Position numbers and translations under genes: made by a program. From assembly GCA_964619265.1 (NCBI GenBank), contig CAZUCE010000044.1:1-30802 (forward strand): a stretch of 30,802 nucleotides of DNA. Direction: 5' to 3'. Source of the DNA: CAZUCE01 sp964619265. Its GTDB lineage: Bacteria; Planctomycetota; UBA1135; GCA-002686595. The notes beneath the pieces are model-generated. The model ran no database searches, was not told where the DNA came from, and saw nothing but the letters and a program-made list of their open reading frames with translations. Positions within the stretch are counted from its first letter, which is position 1. Every line of letters begins with the position of its first letter. This document shows, piece after piece, positions 15,191 to 24,093 of the stretch.

Positions 15191-17472
15191 GCCCCGCTCC
15201 CGCATCCCCCACCATCGACCCGGCCCGCTTCCCGATGCCGAAAGACGCTCCCGCCCTAGGTGAGTGCGTCCGCCTCGAATGGCTCGAAGAGGATCGAGTG
15301 GTCCGATTGGTCCTCGATCCGCCCCACCGCAAGCAAACCGTGTTCGATGCACCGTTGCTCCGCGATCTGGACCTGGCTTTCGGCGAAGTCGAGAAGCGCC
15401 AGGACTTGGTTGGCTTGATCCTCACCGGCCGCAAGCCGCTGCACTTTTGCTACGGCGCCGACATCGACTCCTTCGAGCAACTGGAAAGCGCCGTCCAAGC
15501 CACCGAGCTGGCGCGCGCCGGGCAGCTCGTCTTCCAGCGGCTGCACAAGCTCGGCAAGTCGGGCGGCGGCTCGCTCAACACCGTCGCTGCCGTAGGCGGC
15601 CCAGTCCCTGGCGGCGCTTGCGAGGTATCGCTCGCCTGCGACACGATTGTCTTCGCCGACGACCCCAGCTCACGCATCGGCCTACCCGAGGTCAAACTCG
15701 GCATCCTCCCCGGTTGGGGCGGGTGTCAGCGCCTGCCGCGCCGCGTCGGAGTGCCCGCCGCGCTCGACGCCATCCTGAACGGAAAACTCTACGACCCGCG
15801 GCGCGCCAAGAAGATGGGCTTCGTCGATCGCGTGACACCGCCGGTGTACCTCGAACGCATCGCCCTCGACCTGGCTTCGGGCCGTGAGAAGCCCCGTCGC
15901 AAGGAACGCGGCTCTGCCGCCTGGGCCGTCGACAAGAACCCGCTAGCTCTCGAGATCATCGCGACCAAGGCCCGCAAGACCGTGATCGCCGCCACCGGCG
16001 GACACTACCCCGCGCCCCTGCGCGCCTTGGAATTGGTCGTGGCTGCGCCGCGCACCGACCTCGAGGAAGGCCTGTTGAACGAAGCCGAAGCGCTGGGCGC
16101 CCTGGCGGTTTCCAAAGAGTCGCGCTCACTGGTTGGGATCTTCCAAAGCTCCGAGCAAGCCAAGAAGCTCGGAACCGACAAGAGCGGCAAGAAAGCCGAG
16201 GGCTTCCGCCGCGCTGCGGTCGTCGGCGCCGGGGTCATGGGCGGCGGCATCGCGAGCCTGCTCGCGACCAAAGGGCACTCGACGCGCCTCGCCGACCTCT
16301 CGCGCGCCCAGCTCGACGACGCCGTCCGGGAACACCAAGACGGAATCGGAAAGCGCCGCAAGCGACGCCGGATGGCCGGCAACGACGCCGACGCCGCGCT
16401 CGACCGCCTGGAAGTTTCTCAGACTTCTGAGGGTTTCGGCGGCTGTGATTTCGTGATCGAGGCCGTCAGCGAAGTGATGGGTGTCAAGCACAAGGTGCTC
16501 GGGCACTACGCCGCGCTCGCCAAGGACGACGCGGTGATTGCAACGAACACCAGCTCGCTCTCCGTGGACGAGATCGCGAACGGAGTGTCGAACCCCGAGC
16601 GCGTGGTGGGCATGCACTTCTTCAACCCCGTGGCGAAGATGCCGCTCGTCGAAGTCGTGCGTGGCAAGCGCACCGACGAAGCCGCCCTGCGACGCGTCGC
16701 CCAGCTCGCTCTCAAACTAGGCAAGACCCCGGTGATCGTCTCGGATGCGGCCGGCTTCGTGGTCAATCGCCTGCTGGGGCCTTACTTGGATGAATGTGTC
16801 CGGCTGTATGAAGCCGGCTGCGCGCCGGCTGAGCTGGACCGCCTGGCCAAGAGCTTCGGCATGCCGATGGGTCCGTTCGTCCTGCTCGATCAAGTCGGCC
16901 TCGACATCGCGGCCCACACCGCAACGTCCCTGCACGAGGGGTTCGGCGACCGCATGGAACCGAGCTCGTGCCTGGCGCCCTTGGTGGAAGCCGGCGAACT
17001 CGGCAAGAAGAGCGGCGCCGGCGTGTTCTTGTACGGCAAACGCGCCGCGAGCCAAGACAGTCTGCTCACCAAGTGGGGCAAGAAGTTTGGCTTCGGCAAG
17101 GACGAAGGCCCGCCGCTCAACTCGCGCCTCCGGCGACCGGCCGGCGCACCTCCGATCTCGCCGCTCCCCGAAGAGGAGAAGGTCGACCGGATGATCCTGC
17201 CGATGGTCAACGAAGCCGCCCGCGCGCTCGAGGAGGGCGTCACAGCGACCGCAGCCGAACTCGACCTCGCCACGGTGTTCGGCATGGGCTTTGCCCCCTT
17301 CCGCGGCGGCGTGCTGGCCTATGCGGACCACTTGGGGGCCCGCGAAGTCCTGCGTCGACTTCAGCGCTGCCTTCGTCACCCCGACGTCGCGGAACGCGGG
17401 GCTTCGGCCGAGCGATTCGAACCCGCGCCCCTGCTGCTGAAGATGGCGGACGAGGGCAAGCGCTTTCGCTGA
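15187..17472 (+). CDS. fadJ: FadJ-like enoyl-CoA hydratase/3-hydroxyacyl-CoA dehydrogenase
   Basis: The 761-residue protein is the alpha subunit type of the beta-oxidation complex. The N-terminal crotonase domain keeps both catalytic glutamates, E146 (GGACEV) and E168 (LPEVKLG), with the CoA/oxyanion loop YGADI. The NAD-binding GAGVMGGG spans 347-354, the catalytic His is H477 in HFFNPV, and NRLLGPYLDE opens the helical C-terminal part; a second helical repeat follows from about residue 660. A basic linker (KRRKRRR) lies in the dehydrogenase domain near residue 385. The ATG lies within the stop of the thiolase gene. It hydrates enoyl-CoA and oxidises the hydroxyacyl-CoA, handing the product to the thiolase. 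FadB rather than FadJ cannot be excluded. No acyl-CoA dehydrogenase or ligase is in the window. Confidence 0.93.
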   Translation: MSPAPASPTIDPARFPMPKDAPALGECVRLEWLEEDRVVRLVLDPPHRKQTVFDAPLLRDLDLAFGEVEKRQDLVGLILTGRKPLHFCYGADIDSFEQLESAVQATELARAGQLVFQRLHKLGKSGGGSLNTVAAVGGPVPGGACEVSLACDTIVFADDPSSRIGLPEVKLGILPGWGGCQRLPRRVGVPAALDAILNGKLYDPRRAKKMGFVDRVTPPVYLERIALDLASGREKPRRKERGSAAWAVDKNPLALEIIATKARKTVIAATGGHYPAPLRALELVVAAPRTDLEEGLLNEAEALGALAVSKESRSLVGIFQSSEQAKKLGTDKSGKKAEGFRRAAVVGAGVMGGGIASLLATKGHSTRLADLSRAQLDDAVREHQDGIGKRRKRRRMAGNDADAALDRLEVSQTSEGFGGCDFVIEAVSEVMGVKHKVLGHYAALAKDDAVIATNTSSLSVDEIANGVSNPERVVGMHFFNPVAKMPLVEVVRGKRTDEAALRRVAQLALKLGKTPVIVSDAAGFVVNRLLGPYLDECVRLYEAGCAPAELDRLAKSFGMPMGPFVLLDQVGLDIAAHTATSLHEGFGDRMEPSSCLAPLVEAGELGKKSGAGVFLYGKRAASQDSLLTKWGKKFGFGKDEGPPLNSRLRRPAGAPPISPLPEEEKVDRMILPMVNEAARALEEGVTATAAELDLATVFGMGFAPFRGGVLAYADHLGAREVLRRLQRCLRHPDVAERGASAERFEPAPLLLKMADEGKRFR

Positions 17473-17611
17473 GCGTCGGGCGCTCCAGTCGGGCGCTGTG
17501 TGCGCAAGCGTCTGTGAATCCTAGGCGGAGTGCGTCGCCCCCGGGCTGATGGCAAACCGTCCTGGATCCTGCCCCCCTTTGGCCTGCTGAGCGTGTAGGG
17601 TCGTCCTTCCG

Positions 17612-17875
17612 ATGGAAATCAAGAACAAGACCAAGCTCCCCCTGCGCGTCAAATTGCCGGGGGGCAAGCTGCTCCGCCTAAGCCCCGGAGGAATCGGACA
17701 GATCGCTCCCAAGGCAGCCGAGCACCCCGCCGTGAAGAAGCTCCTCGACGAAGATTCGATCGAGATCGTGGGCGACGGCGGTAGCACGCGCGGGACCGGT
17801 GGATCCTCGAAAACGCTCGGGCCCGGTACCAGCGAGGGGGGATCCGGCGGGGTTCGTCACACCGGCGATCGATAA
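17612..17875 (+). CDS. Small protein of unknown function with a disordered Gly/Ser tail
   Basis: This 87-residue frame has an ordered-looking first half (MEIKNKTKLPLRVKLPGG, then GQIAPKAAEHPAVKKLLDE and SIEIVGDG), suggesting a small beta-rich domain. The tail is rich in Gly, Ser and Thr and is probably disordered. No signal peptide, membrane segment or catalytic motif is seen. I do not recognise the family with confidence. Codon use looks like that of neighbouring genes, and the Lys-rich pattern KNKTK is unlike the Arg-rich shadow frames around it, which supports a real gene. It is 139 bp downstream of the FadJ-like gene and may be transcribed alone. Confidence 0.65.
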   Translation: MEIKNKTKLPLRVKLPGGKLLRLSPGGIGQIAPKAAEHPAVKKLLDEDSIEIVGDGGSTRGTGGSSKTLGPGTSEGGSGGVRHTGDR

Positions 17876-17885
17876 CCGCCCGGGA

Positions 17886-18110
17886 GAATCGGGAGCAAGC
17901 CGCGGGAAGCGCCTCGCCACCTGGACGGAGAGCTTGAGTCTCCCAGGAAGCGTCGCGGGGCCCAGCAGCCATCACGGCCAGAGCCGGATTCGGTGAGGCC
18001 ACCAGGAACGCCGTCCCGCCGATCGGTGCTCCGGCATTGGCTCGCAGGTCGAGCTGCGAAGCAGCCAAGAGCAGGAACTTGGAGCTTCGCGAGGTGTAGC
18101 CCGTCCCGGA
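17886..18110 (-). pseudogene. Probable remnant of the C-terminal domain of a secreted protein
   Basis: In the 397 bp between the small gene and transketolase, one minus-strand frame reads as protein rather than shadow. It runs SGTGYTSRSSKFLLL, then GGTAFLVASPNPALAVM, then ASW and a Pro/Gly/Leu stretch ending in CSRF. The pattern of GGT-hydrophobic strand-Pro-Ala-Leu, a D-x-SW-like step and a closing Cys resembles a domain I remember at the C-terminus of many secreted planctomycete proteins. No start codon in a proper context or upstream gene body is present, so it looks like a decayed fragment. The similarity is recalled, not computed. The rest of the gap holds nothing I can name apart from the expected transketolase promoter. 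Confidence 0.35.
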
Positions 18111-18272
18111 TTCGGGGGGGCGCCTTTCCCAGGGCGCCTGCCTCCTCCGTTTGGCTCCGGGTTCTCCGGGCAGATTCTCCGGGCGGGGGTTCGGGACGGC
18201 CCCCCGCGACTTCTATCCTGCGTTGCCCCAGCTCCTTCAGTTCCAACGCCCCCCATCCTCCAGGCCGGACCC

Positions 18273-20315
18273 ATGACCACGAGCCAGCCCGCCAAGGCGT
18301 CCAGCGCGGACTCCACCCTCGACTCCCGCTGCATCGCCGCCATCCGCGGCCTCGCCATCGACGCTATCGAGGCCGCGAACTCCGGGCACCCCGGCCTGCC
18401 GCTCGGGGCGGCACCGATGGCCTACGTCCTGTGGGATCGTCACCTCAAATTCGATCCCGCAAACCCCGACTGGGCCGACCGCGACCGGTTTGTGCTTTCC
18501 GCGGGCCACGGTTCGATGCTGCTGTATGCCCTGCTTCATCTTTCGGGCTACGAACTGCCCATAGAGGAGCTAAAGAACTTCCGTCAGTGGCAGAGCCGCA
18601 CTCCTGGACACCCGGAGTTCGGACACACCGTCGGCGTGGAAGCCACCACCGGCCCGCTGGGTCAGGGATTCGCCAACGCGGTCGGCCTGGCCGTGGCTGA
18701 GCGCTTTTTGGGCGCACGCCACAACCGCGACGAACACGCGGTGGTCGACCACTTCACCTACGCGCTGGTCGGCGACGGAGACCTGATGGAGGGCCTTGCC
18801 TACGAAGCTGCCTCCTACGCAGGCCACGTCGGGCTCGGCAAGCTGGTTGTGCTCTACGACTCGAACGACATCTCCCTCGACGGGCCGCTTGGGCTGTCCT
18901 TTGGCGAGAACGTCGTCCAGCGCTTTGAGGCCTGTGGCTGGCACGTCCAACGGATCGAGGACGGTGACCACGACTTGGAGGGCATCGATCGTGCGATTGC
19001 GGCGGCCAAGGCCGAGTCTGGCCGCCCTTCGCTGATCGAGGTCAAGACCACCATTGGATTCGGATCGCCGAACAAGGCCGGATCCTCCAAGGCGCACGGC
19101 GCGCCGCTTGGAGGCGACGAGGTACGAGCTACCAAGCTCGCGCTCGGGCTCGACCCCGAGAAGAGCTTCGACGTCGCGGACGACGTTCGCGATCACTTCG
19201 CGAAACTGGCTGCCAAAGGCTCGTCCGTGCGCGCCGAGTGGGCGGCTCGCTTCGAGGCCTGGACGCGGGTTCATCCGGACCTCGCGGCCGCCTGGCAGCT
19301 AGGCGCAACCGGCCTACTCCCCGAAGGCTGGGACGAGGGTCTCCCCCATTACACGCCTGCCGACAAACTCGCCACTCGCGCCGCGGGCGGACAGGTGCTG
19401 AATGCGCTAGCCGATCGCCTGCCTTGGCTTTTCGGCGGCGACGCCGACCTGTCCGAGTCGACCAAGACTTCGATCCGAAGCTCCGGCGACTTTGGACCGT
19501 CCAGCCCTGGCGGTCGCAATCTTCGCTACGGAGTTCGCGAGCACGCCATGGGCTCGATCGCGAACGGCATCGCCTATCACGGGGGCGCACGCACCTACAC
19601 CGCAACGTTCTTTTGCTTCGCCGATTACATGCGCCCGGCCATGCGGCTGGCCGCCATGAATGGTCTGCCGGTCGTCAACGTGTTTACCCACGACTCGATC
19701 GCGCTCGGAGAGGATGGACCGACCCACCAGCCGGTCGAGCATCTGATGAGCCTGCGCGTCATCCCGAACCTGGACGTGATTCGTCCCGGCGACGCGAACG
19801 AAACCCGAGTGGCTTGGGAATGTGCCCTGCGCCGGGTGGACGGACCGGTGGCGATTGTCCTGTCGCGCCAGTCCATGCCGACCCTAGACCGCACGATTCT
19901 GGCTCCGGCCTCGAAGGCTGAACAGGGCGGGTACGTCCTGTGCGAATCGACCCAGCACGTACCCAAGGTGACCCTGATTGCGACCGGCTCCGAGCTCTCC
20001 TTGGCCCTCGAAGTTCGCGAACGGCTCGAGCGTGAGGAGGTCCCGACCCGGGTCGTCTCGATGCCCTGCTGGGAGCTGTTCGAGCGGACGGAACCCACCT
20101 ACCAGCGCGAGGTCCTGCGCCCGGGCGAGACTTTCACCGTGTCGATCGAAGCGGGGGTCACCCTCGGATGGGAGCGCTGGGTCGGCCACGACGGCCTGGC
20201 GATCGGCGTGGACCGCTTCGGGGCCTCGGCGCCGGGCGGCGAACTGCTAGAGCGCTACGGTCTCGAGGCGGGAGCCATCACCGAGCGGATCCTCCAGGCG
20301 CTCTCCGCCGTCTAA
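18273..20315 (+). CDS. tkt: Transketolase
   Basis: The 680-residue protein is a full-length bacterial transketolase: thiamine-diphosphate dependent transfer of two-carbon ketol units in the pentose phosphate or Calvin pathways. H39 in NSGHPGLPLG is the conserved active-site His. GDGDLMEG followed by YDSNDISLDG forms the metal/ThDP-binding motif. RYGVREHAMG holds the Glu that activates the cofactor, and THDSIALGEDGPTHQPVEHL is the pyrimidine-domain signature. The C-terminal domain is complete. The ATG start directly precedes the family N-terminus. No other pentose-phosphate gene is adjacent, and 147 bp separate it from the TPR gene. Confidence 0.97.
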   Translation: MTTSQPAKASSADSTLDSRCIAAIRGLAIDAIEAANSGHPGLPLGAAPMAYVLWDRHLKFDPANPDWADRDRFVLSAGHGSMLLYALLHLSGYELPIEELKNFRQWQSRTPGHPEFGHTVGVEATTGPLGQGFANAVGLAVAERFLGARHNRDEHAVVDHFTYALVGDGDLMEGLAYEAASYAGHVGLGKLVVLYDSNDISLDGPLGLSFGENVVQRFEACGWHVQRIEDGDHDLEGIDRAIAAAKAESGRPSLIEVKTTIGFGSPNKAGSSKAHGAPLGGDEVRATKLALGLDPEKSFDVADDVRDHFAKLAAKGSSVRAEWAARFEAWTRVHPDLAAAWQLGATGLLPEGWDEGLPHYTPADKLATRAAGGQVLNALADRLPWLFGGDADLSESTKTSIRSSGDFGPSSPGGRNLRYGVREHAMGSIANGIAYHGGARTYTATFFCFADYMRPAMRLAAMNGLPVVNVFTHDSIALGEDGPTHQPVEHLMSLRVIPNLDVIRPGDANETRVAWECALRRVDGPVAIVLSRQSMPTLDRTILAPASKAEQGGYVLCESTQHVPKVTLIATGSELSLALEVRERLEREEVPTRVVSMPCWELFERTEPTYQREVLRPGETFTVSIEAGVTLGWERWVGHDGLAIGVDRFGASAPGGELLERYGLEAGAITERILQALSAV

Positions 20316-20462
20316 CCCCCCCGAAGCCCCACAGAAGGTCCGGCCCGCCTGCTCACGAACGGGATTTCCTGGCCGTAGGGCCTCCCGATTCTCCGCCGCG
20401 CGAGGCGGCGCGAGGCCAGAGCCGTTCGAAGGCGCCTCCGCGGGCCCGATCTCCATCGTCGT

Positions 20463-23459
20463 ATGAGCACCGAAGCCTCCCCCCCCGCCGCCCACTCGAG
20501 CCCTTCCGAGCCGAGTGCCCTCCTGCGCGCCTTGGTCGCGATCCTGACGATCGCGTTCTTGGTCAAGCCCTACCTGCTCGACAACGAGCTGGTCCACGAC
20601 GGTCGGAAGATGGCCACCCGGCACGAGGTGTTGAGCCAGGTCCCAGCCGAACCCGGCCGGATCACCGAGACGCTCACGACCTCCTGGTGGGGCGATCTAG
20701 ATCCCAATTCGGGCCTCTACCGGCCGATCTCTTCGTTCGTGCTGGGCCTCGCCGGAATCGTCTCGGGCGAATCCTATGACGTGGGCGACTCGGCGAAGGA
20801 GGACCGGCTGGGTCAGCTCGCGATGCCCTACAAGTTGTTCGCGCTGGCCCTGAAGGTGATCTGTGCCTTGCTCGTGATCGAGCTAGCCTGGCTGTATCTG
20901 GGCAACTCGTCCGCTGCGATCGCAGCCGGTCTGCTGTTCGCCACGCTTCCCGTTCACGGCGAGGTGCTGTTCGACGTGGTCGGGATCGCCGAGCTGCTGG
21001 CCGCGGCCTTCGGGTTGGCTGCTTGGGCCGCTTGGTTGCGTGGGACCGAGCCCGACGGGACCAAGCCACTTCAACTGGGTCTGTGCGCTGGGCTGGTCTT
21101 CCTGGCCTCCTTGTCCAAGGAAAGCGCCTTCGCCCTCCCGCTGGTGTTTTTCCTCGGCGACCTCGGCCGCGGAACCGGCGGACTCAAGCGTGCGCTCGCA
21201 GGTATCCCCGGGCACGTCTTGCTGGCTATTGTGCTGCTCGGCTCGCTTGCCCTGCGCTACGCCGTGCTTGGCTCGCTGACCCCCGATTACAACGCGACGA
21301 TCGCGCTGGTGAATCCGCTCGCCGATGCGGACTTCGCGACCCGGGCCATGAACGGTCTGCGGCTCCTCGCGCTTTCGTTCCCGGCCATGCTTGGCTACCA
21401 AACTCTGTCGAGCAACGGCGGCTACAGCGTCGACTACTCGTTCTCGCAGATCGAAGCCCTGCCCGCCTTCGCGCCCGCCAACCTGATCGCGGTTGGCGTC
21501 CTGACCGCGGGCGTCGTTCTCGCATTCGTGCTGATGCGCAAGATGCCGCGCACCGCCGCGCTGTTCCTAGCTGCTATCGGCGCCCTGCTGCTGACCTCGA
21601 ACGTCTTTTTCGTCAGCGGCACCGCCTACGGCGATCGCCTGCTGTTTTTCGCCAGCGCCAGCTTCGTGATGATGATCGGCGGCCTGCTCGGCCGGCTCGG
21701 CATGGTTGGCGTCGTGGCCGCCCTCGCCCTCTCGCTAAGCGGTGGAGCCTACACCTGGCAACGCTCGGGCGACTGGAGCAACAGTTTCGACCTGTGGAAG
21801 GTCACGGCCAAAGAAACCGCCACCGACAGCGCCCTAGCCCACTTCAACCTGGGCGTGTCTCAAGCGACCGAAGGGCTCGACTCGTTCGCACGCCAGGAGT
21901 TCAACCGCACGCTCGAGCTCTACCCCGGGTTTGTGGATGCCCGAATGGCCCTGGCCCAACTCGACTCCAACGATGACCAGCGCTACACGGAGCATCTGCG
22001 AGCCGCGCTAGAGACGATGTTCGAACGCGACAACTACACCTGGTCCAAGGAGCAAACGCGTGAAATCGCACGGCCTTCCATTCTGCTAGAGCTGCTCACC
22101 CAGCGCATGGCCATCGAGCCCGGCCTGGATCCGGCCGGTCACTTGGCCTGGCTCGATGAAGTCTCCGCCAAGGGCTACGAAAGTCCGTACATCGTTCACC
22201 GCCGCGCCGACACCCTGCGTGGCATGGGGCGCCTCGAAGAAGCCGAAAGCGAACTGCGCCGCAGCATCGCGATTGCGCCGACTCCCTCCGCCGTCGGCGG
22301 TCTGGTCCGCTTTCTGCGCCTCTCCGGTCGCTCCGAGGAAGCCAGCGAGCTTCTCGACGAGCACCTGGCCCTGCTCGAAGAGACCAGGGAGCAAACGGAC
22401 GGAGCCTACTTGGAGTTCCTGCTGATCCGCGCCGAAACCGAACTTGCTAGCTCGCCTGCCCAGGCTCTGAAGAGCGCTGAGCAGGTGCTTGCCCTAGAGC
22501 CTCAAGGAGAGTCGCGACTGCGCGCCCTGACCCTACGGGCTCAAGCGACCCTGGACGTTGCGCCAAACGAAGTTGTCGCCAACGCCAAGGCCGCGCGCAG
22601 CGCCACCAACGACCTGATCTCTGGACTGCAGGCCTTCCCCTTCGACTCTCCATCCTCCGAAGTCGCCGTTTCCATGCTTGGCACCCTGCTCCCCAAGCAA
22701 GGCAACGAGCAGGCGCGCGGCGTGCTTGAGGCCGCTCTTGAAAACCGCGAGTCACCGTCCATGCGCTCGCTGCTCGGCAGCGTCTACTACCGCCTAGGTG
22801 ACCACGAGCGAGCGGCCACTCAGTTCGAGCTCGCCCTGGCCGGTTTCACAGAACCCGATGCCTCCAGCGAGGTGGCCTCGGTGTGGACCGAGGTACGGCT
22901 CCTGCAGCTGCACAACCTTTCCCAACTGGACACTCCCGAAGCGCAGGCTCAGATCCTGTCGCTCCTGGACGAAGACCGCGCGAGCGCTGGCGATCGCGGG
23001 CTCCACGTGCGCCGCAACTGGTTCGCCGCCCAGGGTCAGTTCAGCTCGGCGCGCGAGGCCATCCAAGGGCTCTCGACCACGCTTTCAAGCAACGAGATCC
23101 AGCCCATGTTGGGCCTCATGGATCACATGGAGGGCTTGCACCAGCGCCTCGCCGTGGATCCCGACGACGTGGAGGCGCTTTCGAACTTGGCCTTCAACGA
23201 GAAGCAACTCCAAGCGCGCCCCCAAGCGCTCGAACATGCGCGCCGGGCTGTCGAGCTGTCCGAAGGAGCCTCCGACGAAGACCGCGCTCTGCGCCTCTTG
23301 CTTTTGTCGCGCACGCTGGCCGACGCAAAGGGCCCCGAGGCTGGCCTCGACCCGCTTCGCCAGGCGCTCAAGCTGACCCAGGTCAGCAGCGAGGGGCGCA
23401 GCCAGATCGAGCGTGAACTGGCTGTGCTCGAGGCTCTGCTCGACACCGCATCCAGCTAA
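20463..23459 (+). CDS. Large membrane protein with TMTC/GT-C-like N-terminus and TPR C-terminus
   Basis: The 998-residue protein has about ten hydrophobic segments in residues 20-430, followed by a long soluble half with tetratricopeptide-type helical repeats (for example LAHFNLGVSQATEGLDSFARQEFNRTLELYP near 460 and the RRAVELSEGA unit near 930). Features of the membrane part, LYRPIS near 80, an LPVHGEVLFDVVGIAELLAA segment near 160-180 and LASLSKESAFALP near 215-228, match the pattern (YRP; HPxHxExV..GRAExL; LSKE) of TMTC/GT-C O-mannosyltransferase-like proteins. In that family the membrane part transfers a sugar from a polyprenyl carrier to protein, and the TPR part binds substrate outside. 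That role here is inferred. A polyprenol-phosphate-sugar synthase-like gene is at the start of the window. The gene ends before a strong terminator. Confidence 0.8.
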   Translation: MSTEASPPAAHSSPSEPSALLRALVAILTIAFLVKPYLLDNELVHDGRKMATRHEVLSQVPAEPGRITETLTTSWWGDLDPNSGLYRPISSFVLGLAGIVSGESYDVGDSAKEDRLGQLAMPYKLFALALKVICALLVIELAWLYLGNSSAAIAAGLLFATLPVHGEVLFDVVGIAELLAAAFGLAAWAAWLRGTEPDGTKPLQLGLCAGLVFLASLSKESAFALPLVFFLGDLGRGTGGLKRALAGIPGHVLLAIVLLGSLALRYAVLGSLTPDYNATIALVNPLADADFATRAMNGLRLLALSFPAMLGYQTLSSNGGYSVDYSFSQIEALPAFAPANLIAVGVLTAGVVLAFVLMRKMPRTAALFLAAIGALLLTSNVFFVSGTAYGDRLLFFASASFVMMIGGLLGRLGMVGVVAALALSLSGGAYTWQRSGDWSNSFDLWKVTAKETATDSALAHFNLGVSQATEGLDSFARQEFNRTLELYPGFVDARMALAQLDSNDDQRYTEHLRAALETMFERDNYTWSKEQTREIARPSILLELLTQRMAIEPGLDPAGHLAWLDEVSAKGYESPYIVHRRADTLRGMGRLEEAESELRRSIAIAPTPSAVGGLVRFLRLSGRSEEASELLDEHLALLEETREQTDGAYLEFLLIRAETELASSPAQALKSAEQVLALEPQGESRLRALTLRAQATLDVAPNEVVANAKAARSATNDLISGLQAFPFDSPSSEVAVSMLGTLLPKQGNEQARGVLEAALENRESPSMRSLLGSVYYRLGDHERAATQFELALAGFTEPDASSEVASVWTEVRLLQLHNLSQLDTPEAQAQILSLLDEDRASAGDRGLHVRRNWFAAQGQFSSAREAIQGLSTTLSSNEIQPMLGLMDHMEGLHQRLAVDPDDVEALSNLAFNEKQLQARPQALEHARRAVELSEGASDEDRALRLLLLSRTLADAKGPEAGLDPLRQALKLTQVSSEGRSQIERELAVLEALLDTASS

Positions 23460-23497
23460 CGGGGCGAGCGCCGCGTAGCAGCCGGCGACAAAGAATC

Positions 23498-23533
23498 AAG
23501 CGGGCCAGCTCGATGCATCGAGCTGGCCCGCTT
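23498..23533. terminator. Perfect palindrome, likely bidirectional terminator
   Basis: A perfect 36-bp palindrome lies 38 bp after the TPR gene stop and 26 bp after the biotin carrier gene stop on the other strand. Its arms are AAGCGGGCCAGCTCG with a 6-nt ATGCAT loop. The 15-bp, GC-rich stem would fold from transcripts of either strand. Only the minus-strand side is followed by a T-rich stretch (GATTCTTTG); the plus side has no T-tract. It sits where two convergent transcription units meet. Confidence 0.85.
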
Positions 23534-23559
23534 GGCGTGAAGCGCTGGTGCCGGACGGA

Positions 23560-24081
23560 CTACTCCTCGGCTTTGATGCGCAGGAGCTTCTCGCCCGACC
23601 CAACGGCCTGCCCTTCATTCACGTGGACCTGCTCCACGACGCCGGCCGCAGGAGCGCCGATCTCGTTTTGCATTTTCATGGCTTCGAGGATCAAAAGCGG
23701 CTGACCTTCCTCAACGGCGTCGCCTTTCGCCACGAGCAGCTGCACGACAACTCCGGGCATGACCGATTTGAGATCGCCACCTTTGCCTTGCTTCTGACGA
23801 GCGGCCTGGGCAGCCGCGCGTTCGCGCTCGTCTTCGAGCTCCACCGCGTAGCGATAGCCCGCGATGGTCAGGTCGCTGTGGTTACGGCCTCCGTCGATCG
23901 AGACTCCGTAGGACTTCTGCCCGACCGTGATGGCCAATTGGCCCGAGCCACGCTCGAGCCTTCCAATCTCGCGGTAGGCGAGCTCCACGGGCTGGCCGTC
24001 TACCCGAACTTCGAGCTGCCCCAGGCGCTCGATGATCTCGACCTCGTGGTCGGTGCCGTTGACGTTGGCGAAATACTTCAT
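23560..24081 (-). CDS. Biotin carboxyl carrier protein of an acyl-CoA carboxylase
   Basis: The 173-residue protein ends in a biotinyl domain with the attachment motif EAMKM (K136), flanked by the usual MPG (108-110) and a closing GEKLLRI strand. The first ~80 residues form another beta-rich domain (KYFANVNGTDHEVEI; DLTIAGYRYAVELEDE) like the BT/BCCP-linker part of propionyl-CoA carboxylase alpha chains. A charged Ala/Gln/Lys linker joins the two. It carries CO2 as carboxybiotin between the biotin carboxylase and the carboxyltransferase encoded just upstream. AAGGGA about 7 nt before the ATG is a good ribosome-binding site and overlaps the stop of the biotin carboxylase gene. It is the last gene of the operon. 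Confidence 0.93.
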   Translation of the reverse strand: MKYFANVNGTDHEVEIIERLGQLEVRVDGQPVELAYREIGRLERGSGQLAITVGQKSYGVSIDGGRNHSDLTIAGYRYAVELEDERERAAAQAARQKQGKGGDLKSVMPGVVVQLLVAKGDAVEEGQPLLILEAMKMQNEIGAPAAGVVEQVHVNEGQAVGSGEKLLRIKAEE

Positions 24082-24093
24082 GGCGGCAGTCCC

